A program made the translations under genes and the position numbers. The notes beneath the pieces were generated by a model that saw only the letters and a list, made by a program, of their open reading frames with translations, had not been told where the DNA came from and ran no database searches. Shown piece by piece: positions 55,701 through 64,000 of a DNA stretch of 64,000 nt. Each line of letters opens with the position of its first letter. Within the stretch, counting starts at the first letter, position 1. The DNA comes from Curvularia sp. ZM96 (Eukaryota > Ascomycota > Dothideomycetes > Pleosporales > Pleosporaceae), in the NCBI GenBank assembly GCA_022457065.1, contig JAJGBQ010000002.1:2170001-2234000 (forward strand). Direction: 5' to 3'.

Positions 55701-57142
55701 TTTGGTGGTGGTGGGAGAGGGGTGATGGAAGGTGGGGAGGGAGTGGTAGAGATAGTATGTTAAGAGAATCAAGGAAGGAACCCGCAGTATCTAGACGAAG
55801 AATCCCGTAAAGAATCTGGACGTCTTGTAAAACCACGATATATACAGATCTTCTTGTTATATAGGTACTTGCATCTCGGTTTCCCCTAACACACTGTCCC
55901 GTCCCCTCGGCGCCTTTTCCAAGAGCAAAAATAACCACAGACCTCTCCAAACCCAATGATATGCTGCACGCTCCGCCCATCCGCCAGTGTATTCCAGCTA
56001 AGCCAGTCCTTTTGCGGGGACACATCTGACGAACACCAGCATGGCGGCGTTCACGATGCCGGATTGGGCAGGTCGACTTATTTTCCAAGCGGCTGAAGCA
56101 TCGCTATTCATCTAATGACTTCGGACAACTAGAACAATCTGTACCTGATCGGCAGGTGTTACTTTTTGCTACGCCCAACCAGTGGGCTTGCCTTCCTATC
56201 ACGGACAGCGCCAGCTGCATAGTCAGACGGGACATGACTGGTGCGAGAGTAAGATCATGGTGGTTACAAATCTGCCGGACATGTCGCACCTGGGCCTTAT
56301 CGCGACTTGTGATAGGGCCGTGGGATGGCATGTGCCAAATTGCAATGTCTCATTGGGTGGTCTGCTGCATGAGGGTAACTGGTCCGAGTGGGAAAAAGTG
56401 CCGGCGCTTGCTGCGGCTCGGGACGATGATTCTCTTAAGGTTCATCTACGCAGCGGCGAATAGGTAGTGAGAAATAGTCAACGTGAAGATGGGAAGGATT
56501 TGGCGGACAGATACGGATGGGAGAGATGTTGTTGCTGATTGGTTGTTGCCCCGCCTCGACAAGACACGTGAATGCCAAGGGCTGGTCTTGGCTAGAAGAA
56601 GAAACATGTTAGCCTCAACAGGAAGATGCCAAGAGGTACATGGTCAAATGGTATGCAAATGGTGAAAAACCATGTTTGGATATTTGATCGGTCCTCAATC
56701 CCTGAATCTAGCGTTTCGAACAAAATGAGAATCTCTGGTACAAAACATGAGCGCTGTTGATGCTTCGATACACCCTGGACAACCGGGAATAAGGCGTAAA
56801 TTAACGTTGCGACACCGGCTCTTGGTATGCCAACCCTTTAGTGCTGTATTGGACACTTTACTGTCAGAACTGCCGTTTCGAGTATATTCGCAGCGACGTC
56901 GGGGTCTTGGGACTTGGCTGGTGGACTCGAGTGGATATGCGTAAAAGCTCAGTTAGTAGGGCGCCATGTATCCATTACACACCAGCTATTGGAGCCACCT
57001 AGTCGGACAGACTCCGGCGCGTCTACAAATTCCCTGATACTAATGCTCCGGCTTCTCGGCGGTCATGCTTCGTAGTACTGCCTTCTTTGATGGTGATCTG
57101 AGGCCAACAAGTAGAGAAAAGGATGCATGCCGAATAGGGGCA
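55701..57142. other. intergenic, nuclease promoter and DRN1 3' flank
   Basis: This 1.4-kb region has only short unrecognised ORFs on both strands. No repeat or RNA gene was seen. Confidence 0.45.
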
Positions 57143-58816
57143 TCATGCGGCAAAGTCAAATTCCTTGAACGCCTCCTTGAACTTTTCAACATCCTGTTCT
57201 TCCTGAGGCTGTGTCTGTCCGCAATCCTTCCAGTCCACGCGTCGGTCAAGTCGCAGTAGTTTGGCCAGCACCTCTCGCCCAAATTGGTTGTGGAAGCGTA
57301 TCTTCTCATCGAAGCGCATAACATAACTCGTCTGCTTGTCTGGGTCATCTTTTGGATCCCACACCAAGACCCTAAAGAAGTCACTTGTCTCCTCAACTCC
57401 GTCACCGACGTCTTCTTTTTGGAACTTGGGCCAGTGTAAATTCTCAGCTAATGCCTTGAATGCAGCCTCGACGAGTCCTTTGCTGATGAGATCGGCGCTG
57501 ACCGGAAGGTATTGCCAATGCGTATGAGGCAAACTCGATTTACTGACTTCCCATGTGACAGAGCCATAGTCAGTATCTGCTACCGCTTTGAGCATGCTGT
57601 TCATCGCGCGCCGATATCGTTGCATCTCTGCATAGGTTGCACGCCGCTCCTCTTCCTCCATGGATCCTAACGTCGGCTGATGCGTAAATGGGATGATGAG
57701 CATGTGGCAAGGGAAACCGAGCTTGGGGAAGGTTTGTGGAGTTGGCAGAGGGCCTTTTGCCGTCGTCAGATACGCACTCTCACCAATCGAGGCAATCAAG
57801 TGTGTGGCGATATTTTCGTTGGCTAAGCAAAAGAAGCACTCTGACGCGGTGATGGGTCCTCGAGGCTCGCCTTTTCGCCTCTTGTTGCCCCTTCGGCCCC
57901 GGTTTCCGTCATCGTAGACTAAGTGTTGTTCCTGGTGCTCGGGTGCAGCTCGTTTCTTCTCAGCGAGCACTACAGGGCAGGCAGTCGAGCCAGCAGGCGG
58001 CGAGACAGGATTGCTCGCCGAAGGGTCAAGGGAGAAGGCATAAATCCACTTTTGCTTGTTGGGGTTGCCAAAGGAAGCCAGACTGATGAATCGCGTTACC
58101 GGATAGAGATTGTCGGTCTCGTCACTGGGAGCATGAAAGAACGGCTCGCGCTCGTAGAAAGTACCGCCAGATGTCGAGAAGTGATACTTGGGCTTTAATA
58201 TCACGTCCAGGTCGGCGATGCACTGCTGACTGGTTGGTTGTACATCGGGATTGAACTCAACCTTGGAACGCTTCTGAATGTCTTCTGGCCATTCGTTGGT
58301 GATGAGGATATCGGCTGTCGTCGCTCCTCGTAGAATCTTTGCATCGGTTTCGCTGTAAAAGGGCGGATACTTATCCTTGGACTGGCCAGCGACAATATTG
58401 GGATCAAGCCGGCCACCCAGTGCGACAATTCGAATACCTTCAGATGTCTTCATAGTTGTCCGCTTGCCCAAGAAGAAAAGATTATGACATAGCTCGTCAC
58501 TTGAAGATTCTAACTTTTGCACGACTGCTGGGGGCAGTGGGTTGCTGCCAAGAGCAAAATACGTTGGTAATGGCACATCGATTTGGCCATTTACCAGCGC
58601 CTGCACATGGCCTGCATCTTCGCTCTCAGCATCCGATGAGGGAGCAAATAAATTGCCTACGATGAGGGCAAAAGCAAAGTTGTTCTTTGCGTGCAATGCG
58701 CCCAGCTTCTGGAAGACGGTTTTGAATTGACCGTTGACGTCACCTACGACGACGCTGCACACATTAGTGAACTGTGACTCGATAACAGCAAGATCGACTT
58801 ACATCTTGGAGGCCAT
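57143..58816 (-). CDS. DRN1: CwfJ/Drn1-type RNA-processing protein
   Basis: Exons are 58816-58803 (only 14 nt) and 58754-57143 with a 48-bp intron, giving 541 residues that start MASKIVVVGDVNGQF. The N-terminal metallophosphoesterase-like domain has VVGDVNGQF and ALIVGNLF and resembles the lariat-debranching enzyme, but the metal-binding set is incomplete, as in known Drn1. The CwfJ C-terminal domain 1 is HIT-like: SECFFCLAN (Cys pair), then HMLIIPFTHQPTLG. C-terminal domain 2 covers SSLPHTHWQYLPVS to EFDFAA. The family joins late spliceosomes and aids intron-lariat turnover. The basic GNRGRRGNKRRKGE stretch could be a nuclear signal. The gene is divergent from UTP20. Confidence 0.93.
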
Positions 58817-59022
58817 TATGGGTGGTGATGATGGGGCCGGCGACGAACTGCAGACGCGTTGGTGGTGAGCATGGGCGATTGGCGCGTCGGCGGCGTCGGT
58901 GATGCCAGGGTCCAGTTTTTTTCTTAGCGTCCGGAAATTCTAGTGGAGCATCGAGAAGAGATAGATACAGTAGCCACTGCAGACTTCAACACCACACCAC
59001 CCCATATTCCACACTACATACT
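58817..59022. promoter_or_regulatory. shared promoter between DRN1 and UTP20
   Basis: The two start codons are only 206 bp apart and point away from each other. The DNA contains a poly(T) tract near 58916-58923 that could keep it nucleosome-free. I found no clear ribosome-biogenesis (PAC or RRPE) motif. Confidence 0.6.
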
Positions 59023-62000
59023 ATGGCTGCCATGTCGCGGGGACTTGCTGCTCGACCTGCGGCCAAGCCCAATTCCAAAGTAACCAAGCCTGCGCGCCCC
59101 CAGAAACGGGTCAAAGGCGGCACGGAATCCACGCGCAATCATGTCTTCAAAGGCTTCTCGCAGCGCATTGCACAAATCAAGATTGAACCCGTCCGCCGCG
59201 GTCGCAGCACCATCCTCGACGATGCCGAGCTCGAGTCCACCTTTTCCTACTTCCGCGACTCCTTCCTCGAATGGAGGGAACTCAACATGTCCGAGCCCTT
59301 CACGGCCTTCGCCCGCAAGGTTGCGCCACTCTGCGACAGCCTCCCCCAAGTCCTCCACCACAGCGACCGCATATTCGAACTCCTTGTGGAACATATCGAG
59401 AAGGGCGAGAAGTTCAGTCAGGAACCGCTGCTCAGTCTCATGGCCCACCTCGCACACGACCTCGGCGAGCGGTTCGAGAAGCATTTTGAAAAGGCAGTGA
59501 GGACGGTCTCGCATCTAGCTGCTACACACGCCGATGTAGAGGTGATAGAATGGGCATTTGGATGCTTGGCATGGTTGTTCAAATATCTGTCGCGGCTGTT
59601 GGTGCCAAACTTGCGCCCCGTCTTTGATCTCATGTCGCCTCTGCTAGGCAAGGAGCGCCAAAAGGCATTCGTGTCTCGCTTCGCTGCCGAGTCGCTCAGC
59701 TTTCTCGTGCGCAAAGCTGGAGTTGCGTATCACAGAGACAAGATGCCGCTCAGGTCAATCATCAGGCACATATCCGACCTCCTCAAGGATCAGCAGGAAT
59801 CCACCAAGGATTACGCTTTCCAGCAGGGTCTTATGCACCTTTTTACCGACTCGCTCAAGGGTGTACAGCGGGGCTTCCACTCAAGCGCTGCCGTCATTCT
59901 ACAAGAGCTTCTAGCGGAGACACTGAACCCAGAACATCTTGATCTTCGAACTCCGCCTCTCGAACCTGTGCTTATTGGCGTTGTCACAGCTGCCATCCAT
60001 CATACAGATGCAGAAAACTTCAGCCCTCTACTTGAGGTGATTCTTGCAGAGTCAGACAAAGCGTCGTCGGATATGCGCTATATCGGCCTCTTGTCTCGCT
60101 TGCTAATGGTCGTTTGCGGAGTGCGCCAGGGCACCCGAGTGGAGGACTGGAAACCCGTGTTGGGCTTAATCAGCAACTTGCTTGATTCTACAAAAGCTTC
60201 GACCGAACTTGACTCTGTCGACGCATGGGAGTTGCTGTCTGTGATCGGCGTCGCCTTCCAGTATTGCACGCTCGACGCAGCTATACCCTACGAGAAGCTA
60301 TTGGAAGCGCTTACTCGTGGTGCTTGGGAGCCTTACTTCCTACCATTCTGCAACCTGTTCGCTGGCCTAGGTGTAGACAGGTTCAGAAACCTGCTGCTTC
60401 CATATTTTAAGAGGTACGAGAGTACGAATTTTCAGACTTGTGCATTTGCTGATATACGCTAGGTTTGTCTCACAAAAAGCCCATGACCATGGCCCCCAGT
60501 TTTGTGCTATTTTGCCCCAACTCTATCAGAGCGGTGCACTAGTGAATACCACTTTGCAGCCTTCCGAGCGCTGGCAAGCGACTCTGGAGGAGCCATTTGA
60601 CCAGCTTGAAAAGTCTGCGGATGACGAGACCGATTCGAACGACCAGATCTTTTACTGCAACGCCTTACTGGATGCGATAGAGGCGCTCCGTATTGCTGAC
60701 GACAAGACGCGGGAAATCTGGAACGACCTTGCAAGCCTACTCAAAAGTGCTATCGAAGGAGCCAGCCTCACCTCGAAGCGGACTGTTGACAGGTTCGCTA
60801 CTGGAAAAGGATTTCAATTCCTTGTCGGCAAGGATAGCGACAATGACCAAATGAAAAGCCTATGGCCTGAGCTGTGTCGAGCATCAACATCATTCGGCCA
60901 ATCTGTGGCTTTCTGGCGTGCGCTGCTCGACCTGTTAGAGAAGCAGAAAACTGACTTGGATATTACGGGATCGCACATGGAACCTCTGAAGCGAACTATC
61001 ATGCGATGCTTAGGGTCCCCTTCGCATGATCTGAGGCTTTTGGCCATATACGTCTTGCAACTTGTCGCCGGAAAAAACGACGAGCTGCAGAATATTTTGT
61101 CAGTCGCCATGTTGATCGAGCAGACCCCGCCAAACCTCGAGACACAAAGAGCCATTGCGATGCGCATAGGACAGATGGCCAAACTTTACCCTGCTGTTTG
61201 CTCTGATGAGTGGGTAGGAGAAGCTATTCCTGCGTTTTGTCTGGGATTACTACATGTGCGCCTAGCATCAGTTTGGGACGACAGTTGTTCTGCCTTGAAA
61301 GCCATCTGCGGGACCAAAGAAGGCGAAGAATTTGTTACCCAAACCGTCTTTGAATGGTTGACCGCTGCGGATGCTGCAGATGTCGCCTCTGATGGTCTGC
61401 AGCCAGCCCCATCGCGCCCGTATGCCACCGAATTCGAGTGCACGAACCTGATGCAATTGCAGGAGCGTATCGCGGATGTTCAAGAGAAAGCTGGTAATAT
61501 TGAGGAACAGCTGGAGATGCTGTTCAAAGAGGCACATGCCGAAATACCTTTCTATAATTCTTTCAGCAGGACCCAGGCTCTCAAGGTATTGAGTTCTTTG
61601 CCGCATATCGCGGAAAAGCGTTCGAGACTTCTCGTCCCAGTCCTCTTGAAGTGGGCTTTTGATCAGGCGCCAGAACTCGAAGACGCGGATTCAGCAGAGG
61701 ATGCCACACACACCTCACAGGGCCACTGGGCAAGGAAAGATCAGAAAGCAATGCTTTCTATCTTTGCAAAGTTCAACAACCCAAAGGTCTTGTACCGAAC
61801 CGACGAAGTACGCCAAGCTCTGCTCGCGTTACTCAGCAACGGAGATGTCGAAATCCAAAAGGCTTCCCTGAAAGCGCTTCTCACCTGGAAGGACCGTGGA
61901 ATTGTCGCCTACCAAGAACAGCTCCTCAATTTGCTGGATGACGAAAGGTTCCGTGACGAGCTCCCGATATTCCTCAGCGAAGGTAAATTGCAAGATTCCG

Positions 62001-64000
62001 ACGTTGATCAAATCCTCCCAATTGTGTTGCGACTACTGTACGGCAAGGTTATAGCCGGAAAACGGGGGTTGGAGTCGAAACGAAAGGCTGTTTTCGTTGG
62101 TTTGAAAACCAGATTTGGCGACGACGCCATTCATAAGTTTCTACAGATCGCATTCGGACCCCTGGGCAACATTTCCATCTTGAGCGATGGTTCACTTGAC
62201 GAGGCCTTACTCCAGAAAAGTTTGGTAGATGCACGAAAGCAGGTCGGAATGCTAAATCTGCTTGACGATTTACTAAGCACCTTTGCTAAGACATTTGCCC
62301 CATTTACGGCAACGGTCGTGGATCCTGTCTTGTACGCTGCCATCAAAGCATCGCGAGAGCTTTCGGCTTCAGCCGACCATGAGGGCGACGAAGGTCGGTC
62401 AACGCAGACATCCCTGCTCAAGACTGTACGACAGCGCGCACTCCATATTCTGGGCAAGCTGGTTGAGAACAGCCCCGAGTTTGATTGGCATCCTTATACC
62501 AAAGCTCTCATCAAGGAGATGATTGAACCCAGGCTTGATCAATTTCCCATCGAGACGGCGCAGTCTGTGTCGGGTATTCTTCGTCTCTTCGCAGCATGGT
62601 CAAAATCGGCTCGCACTGCTCCTTTCTTGGTGGAATTCAACCCAGCTATCTTGTCCAAGGCCATCGACTGCCTCGAGGTACCTTCAGCCAAGGATGAGGT
62701 CAAATGCTACGTTTTGGATAATGTTATTCGAAGCATTGTAGCTCTTGTGACGACAGAAGAGGATACCCCGACAACTGATTCGAAAATTCTGAAAAATCGT
62801 ATACATACCGACATCATCCAACCATATTCTACCTCAATTCTTAGCCGAGTCGGTCATCTACTCCGTCAGAACCCCAGTAAAGAAGTGCTCGAATCCGGAG
62901 TTCACACGGTTGCGGAGTTGGCCCCTCATGTGGTTGGTGCTTCTGAATCCCGCAGTATGATTGAGATCGCCACGTTCCTCCTTCGCCAACCCTCAAAGCG
63001 TGTGAATCCTCGTACCAAATTGGGCTTGCTTAAGATCCTTCACGAGTTCATCCAACGCTGTGATGATCAGAGCTTGACTGAGCTGCTCGATACTATATAC
63101 GATGCTGTTTGCCCCATGTTCGCTTTCGTTCAAGATCGCACGGCAAGGGAGCTGTTATGTGACGTGGTTCAAGACCTCTCTGACACCAACAATGCTCTCC
63201 AGGTAGTGGCAAAGATATGTCATGATCTCAATTCTTTCGCAAAAGGACGCCTGGATGAGCCAGACTTTGAACGACGTTCACAAGCATTCAGCTCTATTAA
63301 CGAAGAGGCCTATCAAAGCTTTTCCCTGATCCAATGGAAGCCATTGGTTTACAACATGCTCTACTTTATCAAGGACAACGAGGAGCTTAGTATCAGAGTC
63401 AACGCGTCTTTGTCTCTACGCCGCTTCAGCGAAGTCTCAAGTAGCGAAGAGTTCAAGGCGTTCGCTTCGTCAGCGATCCTGCCTGGAATTCAAACTGGTA
63501 TGCGAGAGACGTCCGAGTTGGTTCGGATTGAGTATCTTGCTGTTCTCGAGCATCTGGTCAAGACTCATTCCGACTGGGCTCCTGTTGCAGACCTTCACAT
63601 TCTTCTCTCAGATGATGATGAGGCGTCTTTCTTTAGCAACATCTTGCACATTCAGGGTCACCGCCGACTTAGAGCATTACGCCGCTTGGCTGCTCATGCC
63701 TCTCATCTGCGTGGCACAAACGTGTACCAGATCCTCATTCCTCTCTTGGAGCATTTTGTCTTCAACAAGGGCGATGACGAGGGTGCAGACAGCCTCTTGG
63801 GAGAGACCATCAAAACACTCACAGCTTTGACAGAGTGTCTCGAATGGCCACAGTTCCGTTCCCTCCTGAAGCGGTACATTGGCTACTTAGCCACAAAGGA
63901 AGACCTCCAAAAGCCAATCATTAGGTTGATTGCTGGCTTGATGGATGGCTTGAACCAAGCAGGTCGCGCCAAAGGCTATGTCGCTACGTCCAAGCCCGAG
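59023..64000 (+). CDS. UTP20: U3 snoRNP component Utp20, 5' part
   Basis: Utp20 is a giant HEAT-repeat scaffold of the 90S small-subunit pre-ribosome in the nucleolus. Exons are 59023-60413 and 60463 onward with a 49-bp intron; frame 2 stays open to the window edge, so 1,643 codons are seen and about 900 more are expected (relatives are about 2,500 residues). The N terminus is basic (RPAAKPNSKVTKPARPQKR). The start of the repeat region, NHVFKGFSQRIAQIKIEPVR, is typical of the family. DRIM-domain sequence such as AKFNNPKVLYRTDEVRQALL and GDVEIQKASLKALLTWKD follows. Alpha-helical repeats continue without a recognisable catalytic site. The first splice restores FKRFVSQKAHDHGPQF. Confidence 0.94.

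Noticed and set aside
1..64000. CRISPR arrays, operons, bacterial ribosome-binding sites, rRNA
   Set aside because: Spliceosomal introns and gene content show a eukaryotic nuclear genome, and no array-like repeats or rRNA segments were seen.

Overview
The window is nuclear DNA of a filamentous ascomycete. Gene models have many short introns (mostly 48-70 bp, GT...AG, usually with a CTAAC/CTAAT-type branch site) and long mixed-composition gaps between genes. Families typical of Pezizomycotina are present: a DUF3669 protein, a Zn2Cys6 regulator with a fungal-specific C-terminal region, a Gti1/Pac2 WOPR regulator, a fungal TRP-like/Flc membrane protein, and GH81 and GH128 glucanases. A Dothideomycete (Pleosporales-like) source is my best guess, but the species cannot be fixed from the sequence alone. 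All introns and product assignments were worked out by reading frames and motifs by eye.

Left third (1-25 kb): the 3' end of an inositol monophosphatase-like gene; a decayed Arg/Lys-rich gene; mitochondrial GatB/PET112; an 823-residue disordered protein of unknown function; a DUF3669 gene lacking an in-frame ATG; ribosomal protein uL15 (RPL28/L27a); the COPII coat gene SEC24; the AP-2 sigma subunit APS2; a cysteine-rich fungal protein of unknown function; a Mep/Amt ammonium transporter with a 2.9-kb upstream gap containing GATA motifs; and a WW-domain protein.

Middle third (25-46 kb): convergent secreted GH81 endo-beta-1,3-glucanase and GH128 beta-glucanase genes (cell-wall or host-glucan work); an apparently intact 1,351-bp Tc1/mariner transposon with terminal inverted repeats and TA target duplication; a fungal TRP/Flc-type membrane protein; a Zn2Cys6 transcription factor; a 93-residue single-span membrane protein; and a cytochrome P450. 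No polyketide or peptide synthase core gene is visible, so the P450 and regulator are not shown to form a metabolite cluster.

Right third (46-64 kb): a 4.3-kb gap leads into a Pac2-type WOPR regulator with a probable 5'UTR intron and a three-codon upstream ORF; then a Dal5-type MFS permease, a secreted HNH-type nuclease, a CwfJ/Drn1 RNA-processing protein, and the first 1,643 codons of UTP20 (90S pre-ribosome). The last two are divergent across a 206-bp shared promoter.

Most genes are independent housekeeping or accessory units rather than a pathway. The most notable items are the intact transposon, two conserved-looking proteins of unknown function (4376-7031 and 15306-16427), the Glu-for-His change in the ammonium transporter, the glucanase pair, and the leader structure of the WOPR gene.
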